Source of the DNA: Rhodanobacteraceae bacterium
Lineage (GTDB): Bacteria > Pseudomonadota > Gammaproteobacteria > Xanthomonadales > Rhodanobacteraceae
Assembly: GCA_004299555.1 (NCBI GenBank)
Contig: SCQU01000003.1
Location: 186,001 to 250,000 of the forward strand
DNA: 64,000 bases
Reading direction: 5' to 3'
Shown: one piece after another, positions 8,170 to 15,519 of the stretch
How the letters are laid out: each line of letters opens with the position of its first letter
Position numbering within the stretch: the first letter of the stretch is position 1
Notes under the pieces: model-generated
Told to the model about the DNA's origin: nothing
What the model saw: the letters and a program-made list of their open reading frames with translations, nothing else
Database searches by the model: none
Made by a program: the position numbers and the translations under genes

Positions 8170-9855
8170 TCGCCCGGCCAGGAATTTGACGATGAGATCG
8201 ACGGGGAGCTGCAGGCCGCCAAGGCGGTGCTGGTGGTATGGACCCCAACTTCCGTGGCTTCGCGCTGGGTGCGGGGTGAAGCCCGCGATGCGGCCGAACG
8301 CGGCATCCTGGTCCCGGTACGGTTCGGGCAGGCGCGGCTGCCGATTGACGTGCGCGCCATCCACACGACCGACCTCGATGACTGGGGTGAAAACCCGGCC
8401 AGCGCGCCCGCGCAGTCGTGCCTCGCTGCCCTGGGCGCCATGATCGAACGCTCCGCCCCGCCTGCGGCTCCACCCGAGGCGGGCCGCAGGGTGCCGGTGC
8501 CCAGGGCCGCGCCGCAGTTTTCGATCTGCGTGCTGCCCTTCACCAACATGAGCGGCGAAGCCGAGCAGGAATACTTCTCGGACGGCATCACCGAGGACAT
8601 CATCACCGACCTCAGCAAGGTGTCGGCGCTGCGCGTGATCTCGCGCAACAGCGCGTTCCGCTACAAGGGCAAGAACGTCGACATTCCCAAAGTCGCAGCC
8701 GAGCTCAATGTCACGCATGTGCTGGAAGGCAGCGTGCGCAAGGCCGGCGGCCGCGTGCGGATCAGCGCACAGCTGATCGACGGCGAATCGAACGGCCACC
8801 TGTGGGCCGAGCGCTACGACCGCGATGACGATGACATCTTCGCGATCCAGGACGAGATCTCGCAGGCGATCGCAAAGGCATTGAAGGTGCGCTTGCTGCC
8901 CGAGGAAAAGAAGGCCATCCGCAAGCGCGGCACCGAAAACGCCGAGGCGCACAACCTGTATCTGATGGCGCGCCAAACCTATGTCACCAGTCAGGAGATG
9001 GACGAGCGATCCGCGCAGGCGATCGTGCGCATCTGCAAGCGGGCAACCGATCTTGATCCCGAATATGCCGAGGCCTGGGCGCTGATGGCGGCGGGTTACC
9101 GGCAGTGGAACGACGCCGGAAGCGGCAGTACGGAAGCAGGCATGGAGGCGGTCGATCGCGCGCTGGCACTGAATCCGGACCTTGCCGAGGCGCATGCGGT
9201 CAAGGCACAGCTCCTGCAGATTGACGGCAAGCTCGACGCTGCCATTGCCGAAAGCATGGCCGCGCTCGCGCTCGACGCGGAATCCTATGAAGTCAACCGG
9301 TCCTCGGCACGCCTGCATTATCAATTGAGCAAGTTCGTCGACGCGGCCCGCTTTTACGAGAAGGCCGTGGCGCTGATGGAGGCCGACATCAATTCGGCAG
9401 CCATGCTGGTCAGTTGTTACACGGCGCTGGGCGATGCGGCCGCCACCCATCGTGCCGCCGAGCTGACGCTCCGCCGTACCGAACCGATTCTCGAGCGTGA
9501 CCCGAACAATTGCGTGGTGACTGCCTACAGCGTGGATGCGCTGGCGGCGCTGGATGAGTCCGAGCGGGCGAGGGCGCGGATGCAGCGGGCACTGCTGATC
9601 GACCCGGACAACTTCAACATGCGCTACAACTTTGCGTGCATGTTGGCGGTGCGGCTCAAGGACGGGAATGCCGCGCTGGAAATGCTGACGCCCTTGTTCC
9701 GCACCATTTCGGCCAGTTTCCTTGGCTACGCCAAGGCCGACCCCGACCTGGCATCGCTGCACGCGGACCCGCGCTGGCAGGCCATGGTCACGTCCGCCGA
9801 GGCACGCCTCGCGGCGGGCAACGGCCCTGCCGCGGCGACGACCGGCGCCGGCTGA
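8062..9855 (+). CDS. TIR domain - TolB/FlgO-like domain - TPR protein, paralogue 2
   Basis: A 597-aa paralogue of the protein at 2883 with the same domain order and length. The TIR domain (MADVFISYARADK, WWDPAMSPG, SRWVRGEARDA with E73) is followed by the TolB/FlgO-like domain (ICVLPFTNMSGE, EYFSDGITEDIITDLSK, HVLEGSVRKAGGRVRI) and TPR helices to the end. GAGGA precedes the ATG at 8062. The first ~30 codons are nearly identical to copy 1 at DNA level, whereas the rest has diverged clearly while staying in frame. This fits an older duplication with recent gene conversion or strong 5' constraint. It converges on the SLOG-like gene with only 21 bp between stops. Confidence 0.88.
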   Translation: MADVFISYARADKARVAPLVAAIEAKGWSVWWDPAMSPGQEFDDEIDGELQAAKAVLVVWTPTSVASRWVRGEARDAAERGILVPVRFGQARLPIDVRAIHTTDLDDWGENPASAPAQSCLAALGAMIERSAPPAAPPEAGRRVPVPRAAPQFSICVLPFTNMSGEAEQEYFSDGITEDIITDLSKVSALRVISRNSAFRYKGKNVDIPKVAAELNVTHVLEGSVRKAGGRVRISAQLIDGESNGHLWAERYDRDDDDIFAIQDEISQAIAKALKVRLLPEEKKAIRKRGTENAEAHNLYLMARQTYVTSQEMDERSAQAIVRICKRATDLDPEYAEAWALMAAGYRQWNDAGSGSTEAGMEAVDRALALNPDLAEAHAVKAQLLQIDGKLDAAIAESMAALALDAESYEVNRSSARLHYQLSKFVDAARFYEKAVALMEADINSAAMLVSCYTALGDAAATHRAAELTLRRTEPILERDPNNCVVTAYSVDALAALDESERARARMQRALLIDPDNFNMRYNFACMLAVRLKDGNAALEMLTPLFRTISASFLGYAKADPDLASLHADPRWQAMVTSAEARLAAGNGPAAATTGAG

Positions 9856-9876
9856 CGGCTCGCGCCAGGCTGCCTC

Positions 9877-11643
9877 TCACAACTTGCCGTGCTCCAACGG
9901 ACGCTCACGGTGCCGCAAGGCCCATTCCGCGTGCTCGGCCAGCGCCGCTTCGCCCAGCGCACGCAGGATGCTGCGCTGCGCGCCGGGGTCGTCGGTTGCA
10001 TCGAGCTTGTGGTGCGCGCTGGCAAAGATCCCGCGCATGTACTGGTATTGTTTGATCAGTTCCTTGTCGGCCTTGCGGTAGGCGTAGGACTCGCGCGCGG
10101 CGGCAATGATGGCAAGCACGCCCATCAGCGCCACCATCAAGGTCGTGGTGTCCGGGTCGAGCCAGTGGTGGAACAGCGCCAGCGCCACGCTCGTGGCGAT
10201 GACCGCAAACAGCAGGATGCGGGAGAAGCGTTCGGTCGCGTGATGTGCCCGGCTGTTCAGTTCGCTCTTGCGCGTGTAGTAGCCGAGTTGGCCGCCGGCG
10301 TCCGGCGCGCCGATCCAATCGTCGATCACGCCGGCCACGTCGGCCGCCGATGCGGCGGCGGCGGCACGCACGCTGGCCGCGCGCATCACGTTGCGGATCC
10401 AGCCCAGCTCGATGTCCTGCTTCTGCATGAAATCATCATGCGCGAAGGCGCCAAACTCGTCGGCTTCGACGCCGGCGCAGCCCCAGTAGCCCTGTACCCG
10501 CAGGCCCTCGGCGAGCGCGCGATAGTCGATGTACTTGCGGTGCCAGTCACGCCGCCGCGCCAGCCACGCCAGCAGCACCCCGGCCGCGAACAGCACCACG
10601 AACACGTAGATGGCATCGTCCACATAGGGCAGATCCTGCGGCAGGTCGGAATAGCACACGAACGCGATGCCCATCAGTGCCGCCAGAACGTACAGGCTGC
10701 GCATCGCGAGCAGCACCTGCTTCTGGAAGTGGATCGCGAGCCAGTCGGCGGCAGCGAACAGGCCGCCGACGGCGACACAGGCGCCAGCCCCCGCCGTGCG
10801 ATGGTTGCGCGATGACGCGTTCGCGGCATCGATACGGTCGGCGTAGCGCGCGGCGTCGGCGTTGAATTGCTGCATGCGCAGGAACATGCGGCGAAACTCG
10901 GCCGGCATGCCCGCGGTGCCCGCATGCGTGCCGCTGTCGTCGATCCAGCGCGTCTGCAGCGGTTGCAGCGGCGGCAACGGCGGCCGGGTGTTCCCCCCAT
11001 CGCTGCGCGAGCAGGCGATGTGGTACAGCAGGCTCTCGTCGCCCGAGTCCAGCGTCACGTGGCGGGCGCGCCGCCGTTCCACCGGGCTTGGCAGGATACG
11101 ATCCATGTGGAAGCGCACGATCTGGCCGGTACCGCCGAACTTGTGCGAGTCGCGGCCATCCCAGAGCGCCAGCAGGATATGGCTGTGGCTGGCGATGAAC
11201 ACCCCCGCGTGCGCGTATTGGCGGTCGCGCGCCTCGCCGTGCGGGGTGACGTTCTCCGCGGTGTTGCCCGGCATCAGCGGCAGCGGCAACACTTCGGCGC
11301 GTTGGCACAGATCGATGAAGCTTGCCCGGGCGTCACCGTTGAAATCGTCGAGATAGAGATCCTCGGGCAGCGGCAGCGGTGCGACCAGACGCGCGCCCGC
11401 CGCCAGCGCTTCTTCGGCAACCAGTTGATCGCCGCCCGCGGCCAGCGCCGACAGCACGACCAGCGGCAGCCCGGGAAAGTCCCGCTGCAGTTGCGCGAAA
11501 AAATCCCGCACGCGAAGCCGCAGCGGGGCGATCTCCCCCGCCGCGAGGTTGCGGTGGCTGGTGACGCCGATGACCAGGGGTGTCATGGGCAGGGTGCCGG
11601 CATCGACGTTGTGCCTGTCGGGTTGGGATGAGCGGGAGTCCAT
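9877..11643 (-). CDS. SLOG-like nucleotide-binding domain fused to a multi-pass membrane region
   Basis: A 588-aa protein. Residues ~20-180 look like a SLOG/LOG-type Rossmann fold: LVIGVTSHRNL at the start, then LSALAAGGDQLVAEEAL and LVAPLPLPEDLYLDDF, then HSHILLALWDG. The second half has at least four hydrophobic helices near residues 280-355 and 475-525, between soluble helical stretches ending in KELIKQYQYMRGIF. This resembles the SLATT-like membrane modules predicted as effectors in nucleotide-signalling systems. Family knowledge: SLOG domains bind NAD-derived or other nucleotides, as in ThsA of Thoeris. The ATG at 11643 follows GGAAGGGAG at a rather long distance; ATG 11586 (MTPLVIGV) is an alternative. 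It may be the last gene of the operon starting at 14821. Confidence 0.72.
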   Translation of the reverse strand: MDSRSSQPDRHNVDAGTLPMTPLVIGVTSHRNLAAGEIAPLRLRVRDFFAQLQRDFPGLPLVVLSALAAGGDQLVAEEALAAGARLVAPLPLPEDLYLDDFNGDARASFIDLCQRAEVLPLPLMPGNTAENVTPHGEARDRQYAHAGVFIASHSHILLALWDGRDSHKFGGTGQIVRFHMDRILPSPVERRRARHVTLDSGDESLLYHIACSRSDGGNTRPPLPPLQPLQTRWIDDSGTHAGTAGMPAEFRRMFLRMQQFNADAARYADRIDAANASSRNHRTAGAGACVAVGGLFAAADWLAIHFQKQVLLAMRSLYVLAALMGIAFVCYSDLPQDLPYVDDAIYVFVVLFAAGVLLAWLARRRDWHRKYIDYRALAEGLRVQGYWGCAGVEADEFGAFAHDDFMQKQDIELGWIRNVMRAASVRAAAAASAADVAGVIDDWIGAPDAGGQLGYYTRKSELNSRAHHATERFSRILLFAVIATSVALALFHHWLDPDTTTLMVALMGVLAIIAAARESYAYRKADKELIKQYQYMRGIFASAHHKLDATDDPGAQRSILRALGEAALAEHAEWALRHRERPLEHGKL

Positions 11644-12194
11644 CGGTCAGCAAACACTCCCTTCCTTGCATGGCCGGGCAGAAATGGTGATTCCCGTGTA
11701 TCGCGTCCTTGGTGCAAGCGGCCAGTGCGCCATTGCCGGGATTGCGGGGCGGGAAACGTGATGGCGCCAGTTCGGTCGTTTGCAGTGCGCCCTGCCATGA
11801 AGCGGATTCCGGCAGGTTGGCATGCGACTCCGACTCCCCGTCAGGGCATTGGCCGGGCGCACGGTGTCACCGGTTCTTGATGGACGGATTCGGGCTGTTC
11901 GTCGAGGCGGCGGGACTGACCACGCCCGGCCCGCTGTTCTGCAGCGCCGCGCATGCGTCGGTGTTGCCAAACGCGCGTTCCCGTTGACCCACCATGACAC
12001 CAAGTCGCGAATCAGGTGGGGCGTGGACGTTGCGGCATTGGCGACGTCGGCACTACCGGCCGGCATCAGCCGGATCCGCAGGACAGCGGTCCGGGGGACT
12101 GAGTTTGCTTTTCATGTTGCTCTCCTTCGGGGTTTGCGGCCGGATTGCCGCGGTGAAACGGTGAAGAATGTTTGCAGGATTTGTGCTGCTGAAC
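11644..12194. other. Gap between SLOG gene and small-protein gene, containing one interrupted small ORF
   Basis: About 550 bp without an intact recognisable gene. The right half holds the interrupted small ORF listed separately. In 11644-11866 no ORF with a convincing ribosome site, and no clear hairpin, was found apart from the GGAAGGGAG element that may serve the SLOG gene. Confidence 0.5.
11867..12115 (-). pseudogene. Interrupted small ORF of the NPSIKNR-tail family
   Basis: The ATG at 12115 has a strong ribosome site (GAAGGAGAGCAAC). The frame reads MKSKLSPPDRCPADPADAGR and hits TAG at 12055-12053. If that stop is ignored, the same frame continues for 61 codons and ends in NPSIKNR, identical to the tail of the protein at 4859-5299; the DNA CGGTTCTTGATGGACGG is also identical there. 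A short independent ORF (MVGQRERAF..., 42 codons) covers the second half. Either a gene decayed by a nonsense mutation, or two very small genes; decay is favoured. Confidence 0.45.
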
Positions 12195-12536
12195 TTACTT
12201 GTTGATGACGGTGGGATTTCCATTGCCTGTTTTGGGATTCGGGTCAGGAGTGCAGTACGTTTGGTTGTTGTATTTCACGCACAGCTTGTAGGGGTAGGCG
12301 ATCTCGGGCCCGTTGTTCTGGTTGTCGTCGCTCACGGTGATCAGATCGTCCGTGACGGTCGGGGTCGAGAACGGCGGGTTCGGTAAGCCGGTCAACGAGG
12401 CGAAAGTAAAGCTCTGGTGTGCAGCCGGTTTCCAGTTGATGCTGTCCTTGCCACGGTTCATGGGCGCATGCGCGGGGCTGCAGGTGACGGTGGGAGGACT
12501 GACGCTGGTATCGAGGGAGACGTGGACAGTGGCCAT
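12195..12536 (-). CDS. Small beta-rich protein downstream of a TIR-TM-TPR gene
   Basis: A 113-aa protein of unknown function beginning MATVHVSLDTSVSPPTV, with an alternating strand-like pattern and no signal peptide or membrane helix. AAGGAA lies 7 bp before the ATG at 12536 and decides the start; an upstream in-frame extension lacks such a site. The gene begins 50 bp after the stop of the TIR-TM-TPR gene at 12587, in the same direction, mirroring the coupled small gene after the other TIR-TM-TPR gene. Its C-terminus NPTVINK resembles NPSIKNR of that protein, and the preceding YPYKLCVKY aligns loosely with WYYQLFARF. This suggests a shared diverged family. Confidence 0.72.
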   Translation of the reverse strand: MATVHVSLDTSVSPPTVTCSPAHAPMNRGKDSINWKPAAHQSFTFASLTGLPNPPFSTPTVTDDLITVSDDNQNNGPEIAYPYKLCVKYNNQTYCTPDPNPKTGNGNPTVINK

Positions 12537-12586
12537 CGGGTGTTCCTTCCAAATTGGCGGCGCTCGGAAGGCGGGCCGCATCGCCT

Positions 12587-14821
12587 TCATTCCTGCGACT
12601 TCATGGTCTCCGCAGTTCGTTGCGCAAAGGCCGCGTTGACCGGATAGTCGATGCGCTTCACCGCGAGCAACGCGACAAAATCAGGGGTGCGATAACCCAT
12701 CGCGTTGAGTTTGGCGATGATTGGCCGCGCGCTTTCGGTATCACCCAGTTGCAGCAGCGTTTCCACATAGGCGGCGAGGAAATTCGGGTCGTTGCCTGCG
12801 CGCAACGTGGGTTGCAGCAGGTCGCGAGCCTGCATCCAGTCGCGTTGTGCGCCAGCCGCATCGTGGCGCTGCGCGGCGATCCGGCCCAGCACCGTGTCGG
12901 CTTGCGCTTCGAGCAGCATCAGGCTGCGGTCGCCCGGCGTTTTTACGCGAAGTTTCCGGGCAATGAGCAGCGCAGACTCCGCGTTGGTTTGCGCGCTGGA
13001 GATGTCATGGCGGGTGAGTGAGAGGCGCGCCAGTTCCAGTTGCGCCAGGGCCAGATCCGGCGGCCAGTCGCTGCTGGTGGGATCTTTTGCTGCCAACGCG
13101 CTCAACACCCGCACCGCATCGTTATCGGCTGTCGCTGCGTCATCGAGTTGCCCGTCCTGGCGCAACAAGCCGCCAAGTTGCTGGGCGTAGAGTCCGTAAT
13201 AGTCCTGCCACGAACTGTTGCTGGGATCAAATCCGGTCAGCGCCTTGGCGTTGTTCGCCGCTTCGCGGGTATAGCGTAGGGCAGATGGCATGTCGCCGGT
13301 CAGGGCCAACGTGCGGCCGAGGATTGCGTCGCTCACCAGCAGGCTCGTTTGTGCCTGATGATCGCGCGGATTGCTCGCGGCCAGGGCCGCCTTGATGTGC
13401 TGGTTGGCGCGATAGCTCGTGATCGCCTTGTCGAGCTGGCCCTCTTCCAGCGCGAGCTTGCCAAGGCTGTCGTACTCGTTGCCGAGGTAGGATTGCCAAC
13501 GGGTCTGTGCCGGCTCGCGCACGCGCCAGCGCGTGTAGATGTCCAATGCGGCTTGGTACTCGGTCTTGGCGGCGGCGAAGTCGCCGCGGTGGTCCAGCAC
13601 GTAACCGCTGTCGTGGTAGGTCGCGGCCAGTTCAAACGCGAGGTCGCCATCGTCGGGCTTCGCTGCCACGGCTCTCTGCAGGACCGCACTGGCGGCCTCG
13701 AAGTCTTGCAGGGCATGCGCCATGTCACCCTGATACAAATGTGCCTGACCGATCCATTTCAGACTGTCGCCGTAAGTAGCCTCGCGATCCGCGTTGCCGG
13801 GGGCACGCCTGACCAGCTCCGCCGCCAGTGCCGAGGCAGCCTGATAGGCAGACAGCGATTCTGCTGTATGTCCTTGATCCATGCGCACACTGCCGATTTT
13901 TTCAAGGGCGGTGACGCGTGCGGCCAGAGCGGTGTCGGTTGCATCCGCGGTCGGCAATGACGCGAAATACGCCAGCGCCTTGTCGTCCACTGCCTGCATG
14001 ATGTCGAGGCGGTGCACTTGATTCAGCTTGTCGTTGAGGTCGCCGAGCATGAAGCCGACCAGGCCTTCGGCCTGTTTCTGCCGGCGCTCGGCGGCCTGTT
14101 GCGCGACGACGGCCTGGTGTTGCGCGATCACGGCTTCGTGGCGCGAGATCAGCGCGTATACGGCGAGCACGCTGGTCACCGCCATCACCACCAACGCCAG
14201 CGCGGTAATCGCAGCCATCCGTCGGGTGCGGCGTTGCATCTCGCGCTGCTTGAGGGCATCGAAGCCGACATCCAGCATGCCGGCGATCAGTTTCAGCTTG
14301 GCATTGACCTTGCCATCCTTGCCGGGCCGTGCGTCGGCGGCGATGGGTTCGGTGCGCTCGGCGGTGGGCTCGCCGTTGGGGTCGAGCTGGAAGCGCAACG
14401 CCGGTGCGAAACATTCCTCTGCTTCATGGCCGGGCTTGTCCGTCGCATCCGGTTCGCCGTCGACGATCAGGCAGAAGATGCGCTCGGCGCGGCCCATGCG
14501 TTTGTACGCCAGCACTTCCTCGTTGACCCAGCGCGATTGCGCCGAATGGGGCGAGCAGATCACGATCAGGTTGGCCGATTGCGTCAGCGCTTCGTTGACC
14601 TTGCGTCCGAGATCGTGTGCGCTCGCGAGTTCATCGCGGTCGCGGAAGATGGGGTTCAGGCGCGGCCGGATCGTTCCGGCCGGGGTTTCCGTGCCGACCA
14701 GCCGCGAGGGAACGCGATAGGTCTCCAGCGCCTTGTGCAGCCAGTCGGCCCACGCTTTGTCCTGATGGCTGTAGCTGATGAATGCGCGGTAGCTGGGGCG
14801 TGGGGTCGGGGCCGCAGGCAT
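12587..14821 (-). CDS. TIR domain - transmembrane - TPR protein, paralogue 2
   Basis: A 744-aa paralogue of the protein at 5292-7592. It contains the TIR domain (RAFISYSHQDKAWADWL, LNPIFRDRDELASAHDLG, SRWVNEEVLAYKRMG with the glutamate pair), the same linker (ADARPGKDGK, KLIAGMLDVGFDALKQRE), one membrane helix and a long TPR-like region ending near DYPVNAAFAQR. ATG 14821 (MPAAPTPRPSYRAF) is chosen over ATGs up to 14944 because GGAGG lies 6 bp upstream and because the paralogue begins at the same distance from FISYSH. It probably leads an operon with the small gene at 12536, the interrupted ORF and perhaps the SLOG gene. The TIR chemistry is inferred from the fold. Confidence 0.87.
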   Translation of the reverse strand: MPAAPTPRPSYRAFISYSHQDKAWADWLHKALETYRVPSRLVGTETPAGTIRPRLNPIFRDRDELASAHDLGRKVNEALTQSANLIVICSPHSAQSRWVNEEVLAYKRMGRAERIFCLIVDGEPDATDKPGHEAEECFAPALRFQLDPNGEPTAERTEPIAADARPGKDGKVNAKLKLIAGMLDVGFDALKQREMQRRTRRMAAITALALVVMAVTSVLAVYALISRHEAVIAQHQAVVAQQAAERRQKQAEGLVGFMLGDLNDKLNQVHRLDIMQAVDDKALAYFASLPTADATDTALAARVTALEKIGSVRMDQGHTAESLSAYQAASALAAELVRRAPGNADREATYGDSLKWIGQAHLYQGDMAHALQDFEAASAVLQRAVAAKPDDGDLAFELAATYHDSGYVLDHRGDFAAAKTEYQAALDIYTRWRVREPAQTRWQSYLGNEYDSLGKLALEEGQLDKAITSYRANQHIKAALAASNPRDHQAQTSLLVSDAILGRTLALTGDMPSALRYTREAANNAKALTGFDPSNSSWQDYYGLYAQQLGGLLRQDGQLDDAATADNDAVRVLSALAAKDPTSSDWPPDLALAQLELARLSLTRHDISSAQTNAESALLIARKLRVKTPGDRSLMLLEAQADTVLGRIAAQRHDAAGAQRDWMQARDLLQPTLRAGNDPNFLAAYVETLLQLGDTESARPIIAKLNAMGYRTPDFVALLAVKRIDYPVNAAFAQRTAETMKSQE

Positions 14822-14961
14822 GGTTGCCTCCGCACCGTCACGGGCAATGCGGCCATCCATGGCGGGCAGGCTTGCCATGGTGCGATGGCGCGCGCCCTGG
14901 GTGCGGACTTTGCCACACTTGTTGCGCAATGTGAAATGCGTCACATTTCACAGGACACTGA

Positions 14962-15510
14962 TTACCGTGGTGGCGGGCGTTGGGCGGTGCCCTGTACGTC
15001 GGGGCGCGGTGCTGGGTTCCTGCCCGCACGCGCGCACGGGGAGAGCGGCCGCACCAGCCGCAGCAGGTCGGCATGGAAGCCGGCGCTTGCATACAGCGAA
15101 CGGGCGCGCGCATTGCCCGGGAACACCGACAGCGAGAGGTATTGGCAGCGGTGGCGGCGCGCCCACCTGCGCGCGTAATCAAGCAGTGCGTGGCCGAAGC
15201 CCTGGCCTTCGTGCTCCAGAACTACCGCAAGATCCGCAACGTGGCAGCCAAGCGCGTGGGAAAAAAAGTCGCGCTGCAGTTGCAGCCGCAGGAACCCGCA
15301 GCCGGCACCGTCCGCGGTTTCGCCGACGAAGCAGTACTCGCCCGCTGTCGGCGCGCGCAACGCGCGCGCGAGGTCGGCGCGCGTCGCCGCAATGATCGTG
15401 CGTGGCTGCCGGCCGGCCGGCAGGTCGAACGCCACGAAGCGGGGTACCAGTGACAGGATGAAAGCGCGATCCTCCGCGGTCGCCGGGCGAATGTGGGGGG
15501 CGCCGCGCAT
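14962..15510 (-). CDS. GNAT family N-acetyltransferase
   Basis: A 182-aa protein with a GNAT core: IRPATAEDRAFILSLVPRF at the N-terminus, then ADLAVVLEHEGQGFGHALL, where QGFGHALL fits the acetyl-CoA-binding Q/RxxGxG/A motif, then LSLSVFPGNARARSLYASAGF. The Pro/Arg-rich C-terminus extends past the usual end of the fold. It begins 9 bp after the stop of the acyl-CoA dehydrogenase gene, in the same direction, and has no clear ribosome site, so translation may be coupled. The acceptor is unknown. Confidence 0.82.
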   Translation of the reverse strand: MRGAPHIRPATAEDRAFILSLVPRFVAFDLPAGRQPRTIIAATRADLARALRAPTAGEYCFVGETADGAGCGFLRLQLQRDFFSHALGCHVADLAVVLEHEGQGFGHALLDYARRWARRHRCQYLSLSVFPGNARARSLYASAGFHADLLRLVRPLSPCARAGRNPAPRPDVQGTAQRPPPR

Positions 15511-15519
15511 CGCCGTGGG

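Noticed and set aside
7765-9762. Long - strand open frame opposite the second TIR-TolB gene
   Set aside because: Antisense of a clear TIR/TPR coding region; only its first part (7765-7881) is meaningful, as the HNH relic.
2763-14821. Mobile element or phage origin of the TIR island
   Set aside because: No transposase, integrase, terminal repeats or tRNA target was found; the duplication is explained by tandem copying.
14822-14944. Upstream starts for the second TIR-TM-TPR protein
   Set aside because: The GGAGG 6 bp before ATG 14821 and the paralogue length favour the shorter form.
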